Notes under the pieces: generated by a model
The model's input: only the letters and a program-made list of their open reading frames with translations
Database searches by the model: none
Told to the model about the DNA's origin: nothing
Source of the DNA: Arthrobacter sp. MA-N2
GTDB taxonomy: Bacteria > Actinomycetota > Actinomycetes > Actinomycetales > Micrococcaceae
Length of the DNA stretch: 64,000 nt
Reading direction: 5' to 3'
Assembly: GCF_000517125.1 (NCBI RefSeq)
Contig: NZ_KI912155.1
Location: 683,707-747,706, forward strand
Translations under genes and position numbers: made by a program
In this document: positions 27,094-34,790 of the stretch, piece after piece
Numbering within the stretch: the first letter of the stretch is position 1
How the letters are laid out: each line of letters opens with the position of its first letter

Positions 27094-28470
27094 TCAGCCG
27101 GGATTGCTTGTGAGTTCGACGCCCGCGTCTGCCGCCTCGCCGAAGTGACCGTCGATAAGCACCACGTCGCGGCCGACCCGGTGCAGCAGGCTCGCGGCGA
27201 CGGCGGCACGGTAGCCAGAGGTGCAATGCACCCAAGTCCGCACATCCGGCACCTCGTCCAGCCGGAGCAAAAGCTCATGAAGCGGAACGTTCACTGCCCC
27301 CGACACATGGGAGGCGGCAAATTCCTCGGCACGGCGCACATCCAGCACTGTTTCATCCGAGGTTCGGTTTTGTACCAATCCCGGCCAGTCGGCAACTGGG
27401 TAATGCACCAAGGGGGTGCCTGGCGCGAGGGCCCCGGGATCTTCACCGACGGCGGCATCCGGGGAGTCGATTCCGATCCTGGCGAGGTCGCGGACGGCGT
27501 TTTGGACGTCGTCGTGGGCTCCCAGCAAGGTCAGCGGCCTGTTCCATGGCAGGACCCAGCCGAGATAGCTCGTGAAGCTCGATCCTGTCCCGTATTCAAA
27601 AGCCACGCTCCCCCGCAGGTGGCTGGCGGCGAACGCCACGCGGCGGCGCAGGTCCACCACCCATTCTCCGGCCTCGAGCCTGCGCTCCAGTTCCGCGGAT
27701 TCCACCGATTTCGGCACCTCAAGCATCGCGGGGCCGGGGCCGAGGGCGTTGAGCGGGCTCATGTGTGCGTAGTAGCTCGGGTAGGCCGTGATATTGGCCA
27801 GGAGGTGCCTGACGAAGTGGTCTTCGTCAGGGTCTGTCAGGGCGTGGTTGGTGGCGGCCTGCTCGCCGATGGTCGAGGCGGGGATCCTGCTCGCGGGGCC
27901 GATGGAGCAGAACGAACCAAAGCCATGGGTCGGATACAGGACCGCTTCCGGCGCTGCTTCAGCCACCAGCCGCCGAACGGACGCGTACTGGTCATGAGCC
28001 AGTCCGGCAGTGCTTTCCGGGGCGATCAAGTCCGTGCGTCCCACCGAACCGTAGAGCAGGCTTCCACCGGAAAACACCGCTTGCCGGATGCCGGTGCCTG
28101 CGTCGGGATCCGAAACGACATAGGCCAGATGCGTGTGGGTATGGCCGGGAGTAGCCACTGCTTTCACGGAAAGCCTGCCCACCTTGAACGTCTGCCCTGG
28201 AACAACGGGCTCACGGTCAAACGCCACGTTGTCTGCGGCGTTTACGAGGTACACGGCGTGGTGGTCCCGCGCGAGGACAAGCCCGCCCGTGACGTAGTCG
28301 TTGTGGAGGTGGGTTTCCGCGACGTGCGTGATCGCCACCCCCGCGCTGCGAGCTGCCGTTTCGACCCGGTCGGTATCGCGCTGGGGGTCGATCGCGAGCG
28401 CCACCGTGCCGTCATGAACGAGGTAGCTGCGGTCCCCCAGTTGGGTCGTTTCGACGACGACAACTTCCAT
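27094..28470 (-). CDS. Persulfide dioxygenase-like metallo-beta-lactamase fused to rhodanese domains
   Basis: A 458-residue fusion. Residues about 1-230 form an ETHE1-like metallo-beta-lactamase with THLHNDYVTGG and the second metal block TPGHTHTHLAY; the usual HxHxDH ends in Tyr here, which is common in this actinobacterial fusion type. Two rhodanese domains follow: the first lacks a catalytic Cys, the second has the active loop VHCTSGYRAAVA. It likely oxidises glutathione-like or protein persulfides to sulfite, feeding the nearby sulfite-reducing genes. The ATG at 28470 follows TAGACT by six bases, suggesting a leaderless message. Confidence 0.88.
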   Translation of the reverse strand: MEVVVVETTQLGDRSYLVHDGTVALAIDPQRDTDRVETAARSAGVAITHVAETHLHNDYVTGGLVLARDHHAVYLVNAADNVAFDREPVVPGQTFKVGRLSVKAVATPGHTHTHLAYVVSDPDAGTGIRQAVFSGGSLLYGSVGRTDLIAPESTAGLAHDQYASVRRLVAEAAPEAVLYPTHGFGSFCSIGPASRIPASTIGEQAATNHALTDPDEDHFVRHLLANITAYPSYYAHMSPLNALGPGPAMLEVPKSVESAELERRLEAGEWVVDLRRRVAFAASHLRGSVAFEYGTGSSFTSYLGWVLPWNRPLTLLGAHDDVQNAVRDLARIGIDSPDAAVGEDPGALAPGTPLVHYPVADWPGLVQNRTSDETVLDVRRAEEFAASHVSGAVNVPLHELLLRLDEVPDVRTWVHCTSGYRAAVAASLLHRVGRDVVLIDGHFGEAADAGVELTSNPG

Positions 28471-28495
28471 GACGCGAGTCTAACCCCGGCAACAA

Positions 28496-28560
28496 GCAAC
28501 GCGGGGTCACTTAGCGCCCATTCCGATGCTCCGGATGGGCTCTAAGTGACCCCGCGTTGC
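28496..28560. repeat. 65-bp long palindrome between the dioxygenase and fpr2
   Basis: Arms starting GCAACGCGGGGTCACTTAG on the left and ending CTAAGTGACCCCGCGTTGC on the right pair over about 26 nt, followed by an inner GCCCAT…ATGGGC stem. It is unrelated in sequence to the 66-bp family. Only one copy is in the window. It lies after fpr2 (minus strand) and upstream of the dioxygenase gene. Confidence 0.8.
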
Positions 28561-28574
28561 GTGAGGCAGTAACC

Positions 28575-30041
28575 CTAGACCTGGGCGGCGACCCCGTCGC
28601 GGGAGATGTCCACCATGTCCTCGCGCGGCACAACCTTGATGCGCTCGCGCTGAACCTCGACGCCGTGGGAGGTGCCGGCGTCGGACGCGGCAGCTCCCAA
28701 AGCGAGCTCGTGGGCATCCAGGGCCAGCCAGCCTTCCCAGCTGGTGAACTTCACGCCGCGGGCGTCCAGGAGCTCGACGACGGCGTCCGCCTCGGGAGCG
28801 GGGGCGAACGGCAGGTTTTCGCGGTCTTCCAACAGGTACGTGACGGTCTCCAGGGCGTCGCCCTTGGTGTGGCCGATCAAGCCGATGGGTCCGCGCTTGA
28901 TCCAGCCCGTTGCGTAGAGGCCGGGAACATGCTCGCCGGAAGCGTCCAGGACGCGTCCGCCGTCGTTGGCGACGACCCCGCGCCGGTGGTCGAATTCGAC
29001 GTCCGGCAGGGCAGAACCGAAGTAGCCGATGGCGCGGTAGACGGCCTGGACCGGGTAATCAACGATCTCGCCGGTACCACGCGCGTTGCCCGTGCCGTCC
29101 AATTCGTTGCGCTCGAACTTGATCGCCGCGACCTTGCCCGGAGTCTCTGCGGAATCCACGATTTCTACGGGGCTGTGCAGGAAGTGCAGGTGCAGGCGAC
29201 GGGAGGCCTTGAGCTCGGAGATGTCCTCGGGCTGCTCGGCGATCCAGTTGGTGAGGGTACCCACCATGGTCTTGGTCTGGTTGTTCGTCTGGATCTGGCG
29301 GTCCGACTCTTCGTCGAACTCGAAGTCCTCGGCATAGAGGATGATGTCAACGTCCTTGGAGTGGGACAGCTCGCGGAGTTCCAGCGGGGTGAACTTCACC
29401 TGGGCCGGACCGCGGCGGCCGAAAACGTGCACGTCCGTGACCGGCGAAGCCTTGAGTCCGGCGTAGACGTTGTCCGGGATTTCGGTGACCAGGAGGTCAT
29501 CGGCGTGCTTGGAGAGGACGCGGGCCACGTCGAGCGCCACGTTTCCGTTGCCAAGCACGGCAACCGAGGTGGCTTCGAGCGGCCATTCGCGGGGAACGTC
29601 CGGGTGGCCGTCGTACCAGGAGACGAAGTCCGCGCCGCCGAAGGAGCCCTCCAGCTCGATGCCGGGGATATTCAGGTCCGCATCCTTGATGGCGCCGGTG
29701 GCGAAGATGACGGCGTCGTAGTGGGTGCGCAGGTCTTCGATGGAGATGTCAGTGCCGTAGTCGACGTTGCCGAGGAAGCGGATGTCGCCGCGGTCCAGGA
29801 CCTTGTGGAGGGCGTTGACGATGCCCTTGATGCGTGGGTGGTCAGGGGCGACGCCGTAGCGGATCAGGCCGTAGGGGGCCGGGTAGCGGTCGAAGAGGTC
29901 GATCCTGACGGTCAGTTCGCCGCTCTTGACGGCTTCGCTCTTGGTCAGGATGTCCGCGGCGTAGACGCCGGCCGGGCCGGAGCCGACGACGGCGACGCGC
30001 AGCGGACGTGCGGCGGTTCCTACGGTGGTGCTAGATGACAC
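28575..30041 (-). CDS. Ferredoxin/adrenodoxin-NADP reductase, FprA type (second copy)
   Basis: A 488-residue paralog of the gene at 16154, with FAD motif RVAVVGSGPAGVYAADIL and NADP motif VAVLGNGNVALDVARVL. GTG 30041 follows AAAGGAA with good spacing; the open frame beyond it runs into a 66-bp palindrome and is unlikely to be translated. Downstream of siroheme synthase in the same direction, 100 bp away, it is the natural candidate to supply reduced ferredoxin to the ferredoxin-type sulfite reductase at 39385. Confidence 0.9.
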   Translation of the reverse strand: MSSSTTVGTAARPLRVAVVGSGPAGVYAADILTKSEAVKSGELTVRIDLFDRYPAPYGLIRYGVAPDHPRIKGIVNALHKVLDRGDIRFLGNVDYGTDISIEDLRTHYDAVIFATGAIKDADLNIPGIELEGSFGGADFVSWYDGHPDVPREWPLEATSVAVLGNGNVALDVARVLSKHADDLLVTEIPDNVYAGLKASPVTDVHVFGRRGPAQVKFTPLELRELSHSKDVDIILYAEDFEFDEESDRQIQTNNQTKTMVGTLTNWIAEQPEDISELKASRRLHLHFLHSPVEIVDSAETPGKVAAIKFERNELDGTGNARGTGEIVDYPVQAVYRAIGYFGSALPDVEFDHRRGVVANDGGRVLDASGEHVPGLYATGWIKRGPIGLIGHTKGDALETVTYLLEDRENLPFAPAPEADAVVELLDARGVKFTSWEGWLALDAHELALGAAASDAGTSHGVEVQRERIKVVPREDMVDISRDGVAAQV

Positions 30042-30067
30042 GGCTGTGTTCCTTTTCTTCGGTGCCG

Positions 30068-30133
30068 CCCAACTAGCTCGCATTTGTTGTCGTTTAGACG
30101 GCTCATAACGACAACAATTGGGAGTTAGTTGGG
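30068..30133. repeat. 66-bp palindromic element, copy B
   Basis: 27-nt arms with three mismatches round a 12-nt loop that reads …GGCTCAT, the reverse complement of the ATGAGCC loop of copies A and C, so this copy is in minus orientation. Lies between siroheme synthase and fpr2, both minus strand. Confidence 0.9.
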
Positions 30134-30140
30134 TGAGGGG

Positions 30141-31397
30141 CTAGGGGGTGGCGACGCGGGGCTTGTTGGGGGTCAGGGTGCTGTAGTCAGCGGTCTTGAA
30201 ATGTGCGGGGGCGAACGGGCTCACACGCACCACGTCGCCAATCACAATCACTGCGGGATTCGCGACGCCGGTGGCCTCGGCTTGCTCGGCAATGGTTGCC
30301 AAAGTGCCGATCGTGACGCGCTGTTCGGGCATATAGCCGTTCTCTACGATACCTACCGGAGTGTCCAAAGGCATTCCGGAGCCAACGAGGGCCGCGGCGG
30401 ATTCCCGAAGTTTGGCGACACCCATGAGCAGGATCACAGTGTGGTCCGGACGGGCCGGGACCTCCGACAGCTCTTCGTGGCCGGTCACCACGCTGAAGCC
30501 CTTCGCGAGTCCGCGGTGCGTTACGGGAATCCCTGCCGCCGCGGGCACGGAAATCGCCGACGTGACGCCGGGAACCACTTCAACCTCGACGCCGTTCTGC
30601 CGGCAGAATTCCGCTTCCTCGCCACCGCGGCCCAGGACATAGGGATCGCCGCCCTTGAGCCGCACCACGCGGTGGCCAGTCAGGGCCTCTTCCACAAGGA
30701 TCCGGTTGATCTCCAGTTGCGGCACGGGGTGGTGGCCGGGGGTCTTGCCGACCTCAATCACGCGGACATCCGGCGCTAGTTCCCGCAGCAAGTCGCGCGG
30801 TCCAAGGCGGTCCGCCACCACGACGTCGGCCTGGCCCAGGAGGCGACGGCCGCGGACCGTGATGAGCCCGGAATCGCCCGGACCGCCACCCACGAGTGCG
30901 ACGCTTCCGGCGGAGGCCCGACGGCGGCGGAGCGGGAGGTCACCCGTCTCAAGCGCGGTGGCAACGGCGTCGCGCAGCGCCATGGCACGGCGAGGGTCTC
31001 CCCCGGCGTTGATCGCGATCTTGACATCGTCCACTACGGCGACGGCCGGGGTCCATGCAGCCGAGGATTCGTGGTCCGAGGCGTTGACGCACCAGATGCG
31101 CTGCGCTTCGGCGTCGGCGGCTACTTGGGCGTCAACAGCCGCAACGCCAGTGGCCGTCTGGACGAACCAGACGCCGTCGACGTCGGAAGAAAGGTAAGTG
31201 CGCGGCTCCCAGGTGAGCAGTCCGGAGGCCGCGAGTTCGCGGAGCGCGTCGGAGGCAACGGGAGCCACCACGGTCACCCGGGCACCGGCGTCGAGCAGGC
31301 CCTTGGCGCGTCGCGCAGCCACGGGTCCGCCGCCCACCACGAGCACCGGGCGGCCAAGCAGCCGCAGGGCCGTGGGGTAGATGTCCTGTATTGCCAT
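30141..31397 (-). CDS. cysG: Siroheme synthase (precorrin-2 dehydrogenase plus uroporphyrinogen-III C-methyltransferase)
   Basis: A 418-residue bifunctional enzyme. The N-terminal Rossmann domain (RPVLVVGGGPVAARRAKGLLDAGARVTVVAP) is the precorrin-2 dehydrogenase part; from about residue 165 the SAM-dependent methyltransferase starts (VALVGGGPGDSGLITVRG, RLKGGDPYVLGRGGEE). It makes precursors of siroheme for the sulfite reductase. The ATG 31397 lies six bases after TACAGT, so the message is probably leaderless; an upstream 12-codon extension has no support. The promoter shares its layout with those of sir and ssuA. Confidence 0.9.
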   Translation of the reverse strand: MAIQDIYPTALRLLGRPVLVVGGGPVAARRAKGLLDAGARVTVVAPVASDALRELAASGLLTWEPRTYLSSDVDGVWFVQTATGVAAVDAQVAADAEAQRIWCVNASDHESSAAWTPAVAVVDDVKIAINAGGDPRRAMALRDAVATALETGDLPLRRRRASAGSVALVGGGPGDSGLITVRGRRLLGQADVVVADRLGPRDLLRELAPDVRVIEVGKTPGHHPVPQLEINRILVEEALTGHRVVRLKGGDPYVLGRGGEEAEFCRQNGVEVEVVPGVTSAISVPAAAGIPVTHRGLAKGFSVVTGHEELSEVPARPDHTVILLMGVAKLRESAAALVGSGMPLDTPVGIVENGYMPEQRVTIGTLATIAEQAEATGVANPAVIVIGDVVRVSPFAPAHFKTADYSTLTPNKPRVATP

Positions 31398-31403
31398 GAA
31401 AAA

Positions 31404-31433
31404 ACTGTAGGGCCGGGCCGTAACATGCTTCAA
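31404..31433 (-). promoter_or_regulatory. Candidate promoter of siroheme synthase
   Basis: On the minus strand TTGAAG (31428-31433) and TACAGT (31404-31409) are 18 bp apart. The ATG follows the -10 by only six bases, as in the sir gene, consistent with leaderless transcription. Confidence 0.65.
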
Positions 31434-31451
31434 AGGTCCGGAAACACCAGT

Positions 31452-31475
31452 TCACGCTAGGTAACCCTGCGTCAC
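31452..31475 (-). promoter_or_regulatory. Sulfur-regulon element upstream of siroheme synthase
   Basis: A 24-bp block reading GTGACG-N14-GTGA on the transcribed-gene strand, 19 positions upstream of the -35 hexamer edge. The same pattern at the same distance precedes sir (41185-41208) and ssuA (36099-36122). Confidence 0.6.
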
Positions 31476-31497
31476 ATAGTGGCTGACGCTGTGCCGC

Positions 31498-31794
31498 CTA
31501 CTTCACGGCGATGAGTTCGATCAGCTTAAGGTCCGGATCCTTCCCGAGCAGTGCAGGACCGTGCTCGCCAAGTGCGGCGGGGATGGCGCCGTTAAGGTGG
31601 GCCTGCCGGTCCTCCTCGGTGTCGAAAGTGTCGAAGATGCCGAAGGTGTTTTCGCTGACGCGAAAGGCGTACCACGTCCGGGTTCCGGCTTCGTTGAGCA
31701 CAATTTCGCGCCCCCCGTTGAGGAAATTCCAGACCTCCTCCTCCTTCCCCGCTTTGGCTTCGAGCAATGCCAGCACTCCAAATTTTGGCGCCAC
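31498..31794 (-). CDS. Antibiotic biosynthesis monooxygenase (ABM) domain protein
   Basis: A 98-residue small protein with the ABM/YgiN ferredoxin-like fold pattern (FGVLALLEAKAGKEEEVWNFL, TRTWYAFRVSENTFGIFDTFDTEEDRQAHLNG). GTG 31794 follows CAAGGAGA. Members act as cofactor-free monooxygenases or quinone-modifying proteins, or bind heme; the substrate here is unknown. It follows the LLM oxidoreductase on the same strand with a 126-bp gap, so may be independently expressed. Confidence 0.85.
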   Translation of the reverse strand: MAPKFGVLALLEAKAGKEEEVWNFLNGGREIVLNEAGTRTWYAFRVSENTFGIFDTFDTEEDRQAHLNGAIPAALGEHGPALLGKDPDLKLIELIAVK

Positions 31795-31920
31795 GGCTGT
31801 CTCCTTGGAATTGGGAATGATCGGCCGTATACCGGCTGATAGCCGTGAGTGTAGGCCCGTACTTGGGGCCGGACAAGGAGTCTCAGGGAAGGAACAGTTC
31901 CGGGGCTGGCCTGCGTCACA

Positions 31921-32961
31921 TTACGCTCGCGCTGCGGGCGCCTCCCAGCCGATCGCCGGAGCCACGTATGTGGCAATGTTGCCCAGCAGCTTGATGTTGT
32001 AGTCCACCCCGAGTTGGTTGGGGACGGTCACCAGCACGGTGTCCGCAGCCTGGACCGCTGCATCCTGCGCGAGTTCCTCCGCCAGGGCATCGGGCGCGCC
32101 GACGTAGCTCTTGCCGAATCGCGACAACGCGCCGTCGAGCATGCCCACTTGGTCCCGGCTTTCCGCTTGCCCGCGGAGCCCGAAATAGCGTTCGTCCTCG
32201 GCGTCCACCACGGGGATGACGCTGCGGCTGACTGACACGCGCGGTTCGAAGTCGTGTCCGGCCGCTGCCCACGCCTCGCGGAACATGCTGATCTGTTCGG
32301 CCTGGAGTTGGTCGAAGGGAACTCCGGTGTCCTCCGTCAGGAGGGTGGAGCTCATGAGGTTCATGCCTTGTTCCGCGGCCCAGACGGCGGTCTTGCGGGT
32401 GCCTGCGCCCCACCAGATGCGCTGCGGCAGGCCGGGCGACGTCGGCTGGATCGGCAGGAGGCCGCGGCCGCCGCCCATGAAGGAAGGATCGGCTTCGGCT
32501 ACGCCATGTCCTGCGATGGCGTGCCGGAACACGGCGGTGTGGCGGCGGGCCATGGCCGTGTCGTCCTCACCCTCGGCCGGCTTGTATCCGAAGTACCGCG
32601 CACCGTGGAGAGCCGGCTCGGGTGAACCACGGCTGATGCCCAACTGAAGCCTGCCTTGGCTGATGAGATCCGTGGCCGCGGCTTCCTCGGCCATGTACAG
32701 GGGGTTCTCGTAACGCATGTCGATCACGCCGGTGCCCATTTCAATCCGCTTGGTCCGGGCAGCGATGGCGGCCAACAGTGGGAATGGCGAGGCCTGTTGG
32801 CGTGCAAAATGGTGCACCCGGAAGAAGGCTCCGTTGATGCCAAGCTCTTCGGCCGCGACTGCGAGGTCGATCCCTTGTAGCAGGGCGTCGCCGGCCGAAC
32901 GAGTCAGCGAGCCTTGGACAGGTCCCCAATGGCCGAAGGAAAGAAAACCGATTCGTTTCAT
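31921..32961 (-). CDS. LLM-class flavin-dependent oxidoreductase
   Basis: A 346-residue luciferase-like monooxygenase fold (FLSFGHWG at the N-terminus, RTKRIEMGTGVIDMRYENPLYMAEEAAATDLISQGRLQLGISRGSPEPA). ATG 32961 is preferred to GTG 32976. It is the last gene of the ssuABC run, 35 bp after ssuC. SsuD sulfonate monooxygenases belong to the same superfamily, so a desulfonating or related sulfur-scavenging role is plausible, but the sequence is not that of a canonical SsuD and no SsuE flavin reductase is present. Confidence 0.85.
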   Translation of the reverse strand: MKRIGFLSFGHWGPVQGSLTRSAGDALLQGIDLAVAAEELGINGAFFRVHHFARQQASPFPLLAAIAARTKRIEMGTGVIDMRYENPLYMAEEAAATDLISQGRLQLGISRGSPEPALHGARYFGYKPAEGEDDTAMARRHTAVFRHAIAGHGVAEADPSFMGGGRGLLPIQPTSPGLPQRIWWGAGTRKTAVWAAEQGMNLMSSTLLTEDTGVPFDQLQAEQISMFREAWAAAGHDFEPRVSVSRSVIPVVDAEDERYFGLRGQAESRDQVGMLDGALSRFGKSYVGAPDALAEELAQDAAVQAADTVLVTVPNQLGVDYNIKLLGNIATYVAPAIGWEAPAARA

Positions 32962-32996
32962 GCCCGCATCAACCACGGGGCGGGCCGGGGAATTCC

Positions 32997-33947
32997 TTAG
33001 CGCGTGCTCCCCGCCAGGAGGCCACGGCGCAGCAGGAGGCGGCGTTCGATCGGGGCGAAGACCAGAAGTTCAATCAGGATGCCCACGAACAGGATGGCGA
33101 GGATCGCGGACATGACCGTGGCCATGTCAGACAAGGTGCGTCCCTGGTCCAGAAGCGAACCGAGTCCGAATCCGATGGTGCCGCCCACCGCGATGATCTC
33201 GGCGGCCATAAGGGAACGCCAAGAGAAAGCCCAACCCTGCTTGAGTCCGCTGAGGTAGCCGGGGAGGGCCGCGGGCAACACAATCTGCAAGGCCATCTGG
33301 AGCCGGGATGCGCCAAGGACCTTGCCCACGCTCCGGTATTGCGGCGGGATTTGGTCGACGCCGGAAATCAGGCCGTTGATGATGGACGGGATGGCACCCA
33401 TCAGGACAACGAAGTACACGGTCCCGTCCGAGAGTCCGAACCAGATGATGGCAGCCGGAACCCAGGCCACCGACGGCAGCACCTGGAGCCCGGAAATGAG
33501 CGGCCCGAAAGCACGGCGCAGCGGCTGCACCTGCGCGAGGAGCAAGCCCATGGGCGTGGCCACGGCAACGCTGATGAGGAAGCCGATGACCCCGCGCTGA
33601 AGTGAGGTCCAGATGGCTTCTTGGGCTTTGCCGTCGGCCCAGAGCGAACCGAACTGGCCCAGGACATCAAGCGGGCCGGGGACCTGGTCGCGGCGCTTCA
33701 AGCCGAGGGAAACGTAGAACTGCCACGCCAGGATCAGCACCAGGAGTGCCGCGATCGGGAGGATGATCCGGGCCCAGTCGATACGTGCCTTGCGGTGGGC
33801 ATCCGACTGTAGCTTGTCCAGGCCGGCTTCGAGGTCCCGGAGTTCGTCCGGGTTTCCCTTCAGGGACGGCGAGGTGATGTGCCGGGCCTCCTCGGTGTCC
33901 GGCAGCGTGCTTTCCCCTGTGCGGAGGGTTTCTTGTTCAATTGGCAT
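32997..33947 (-). CDS. ssuC: Sulfonate-type ABC transporter permease
   Basis: A 316-residue membrane protein of the SsuC/TauC/NrtB group with about six segments and the coupling loop pattern GASRLQMALQIVLPAALPGYLSGLKQGWAFSWRSLMAAE. A hydrophilic 65-residue N-terminus precedes the first membrane segment, longer than usual. ATG 33947 follows GAGGAAAT and overlaps the end of ssuB by 11 bp. Sulfonate or other organosulfur substrate inferred from ssuA and the neighbouring cys genes. Confidence 0.88.
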   Translation of the reverse strand: MPIEQETLRTGESTLPDTEEARHITSPSLKGNPDELRDLEAGLDKLQSDAHRKARIDWARIILPIAALLVLILAWQFYVSLGLKRRDQVPGPLDVLGQFGSLWADGKAQEAIWTSLQRGVIGFLISVAVATPMGLLLAQVQPLRRAFGPLISGLQVLPSVAWVPAAIIWFGLSDGTVYFVVLMGAIPSIINGLISGVDQIPPQYRSVGKVLGASRLQMALQIVLPAALPGYLSGLKQGWAFSWRSLMAAEIIAVGGTIGFGLGSLLDQGRTLSDMATVMSAILAILFVGILIELLVFAPIERRLLLRRGLLAGSTR

Positions 33948-34674
33948 GGCGGCGGATTTCCTCACGCAGGCGGCGGGTAATGGTTCCGGTCAGCTCCCCG
34001 GCACGGCCGGCGTCGGTCCGGTGTTCCTCGGTGACGTTCCACTCGGCAACAACCCGTCCCGGCCGGGAGGAGAGCAGCAGGACCCGCTGGCCCAGCCGGA
34101 CGGCTTCGCGCACGTTGTGCGTCACGAACACGATGGTTCGGCCGGTTTCCTTCCAGATCCGTTCAAGCTCGTCATGCAGGAGGTCCCGGGTAATGGCGTC
34201 GAGGGCGGCGAACGGTTCGTCCATGAGCAACAGCTGCCGGTCCTGTGCCAACGCGCGGGCCAGGGCGACGCGTTGGCGCATGCCGCCGGAGAGCTCGTGC
34301 GGGCGCTTCTCCCCGGCGCCGCCCAAATGGACGAGGTCCAGCAACTCGCCTGCACGGGCAGCCCGCGACGCTTTGCTCAGGCTGCCGGACCTGTCCGCGA
34401 GCTTCAGCGCGAGTTCGATGTTGCCTCGGGCAGTGAGCCACGGGAACAGCGCGGAATCCTGGAACATGAAGGCCGCGCCGTCGCTGGGCACTTCCAGGGC
34501 GCCCGACGTCGGCTGGTCCAGCCCCGCGAGGATGTTCAGCAGGGTGGATTTGCCGCAGCCGGACGCACCGAGCAGGGCGACGAACTCGCCTTGTTCGATG
34601 GTGGCGTTGACGTCGTCCAGCACCGGGGCGCCGTCGCCGAAGCGTTTACCCAAGTGTTCCAGTACGACTGGCAT
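33937..34674 (-). CDS. ssuB: Sulfonate-type ABC transporter ATPase
   Basis: A 245-residue ATP-binding subunit with Walker A GASGCGKST, signature LSGGMRQRVALARAL and Walker B LLLMDEPFAALD, typical of the SsuB/TauB family. The start is ATG 34674 after AAGGACGGG; upstream in-frame sequence reaches into a 66-bp palindrome and is not expected to be coding. Middle gene of ssuABC. Confidence 0.92.
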   Translation of the reverse strand: MPVVLEHLGKRFGDGAPVLDDVNATIEQGEFVALLGASGCGKSTLLNILAGLDQPTSGALEVPSDGAAFMFQDSALFPWLTARGNIELALKLADRSGSLSKASRAARAGELLDLVHLGGAGEKRPHELSGGMRQRVALARALAQDRQLLLMDEPFAALDAITRDLLHDELERIWKETGRTIVFVTHNVREAVRLGQRVLLLSSRPGRVVAEWNVTEEHRTDAGRAGELTGTITRRLREEIRRHAN

Positions 34675-34714
34675 GGTCCCGTCCTTCGTTTGTTGCTTCG
34701 TTAGTGAAAGTGCA

Positions 34715-34780
34715 CCCAACTAACTAGCAGTTGTTGTCGTTATGAGCCCTCAAAACGACAACAACTGCGAGTTAGTTGGG
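34715..34780. repeat. 66-bp palindromic element, copy C
   Basis: The best-preserved copy: 26 of 27 arm positions pair. Loop starts ATGAGCCC, plus orientation. It lies between ssuA and ssuB within one operon, so it is transcribed and would form a very stable hairpin in the ssu mRNA. Confidence 0.93.
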
Positions 34781-34790
34781 CCTTGGCGGT

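Noticed and set aside
31452..31475. CRP-type operator (GTGA…TCAC palindrome)
   Set aside because: The half sites are direct, not inverted, repeats in all three sulfur promoters, so a CRP-like dyad does not fit.
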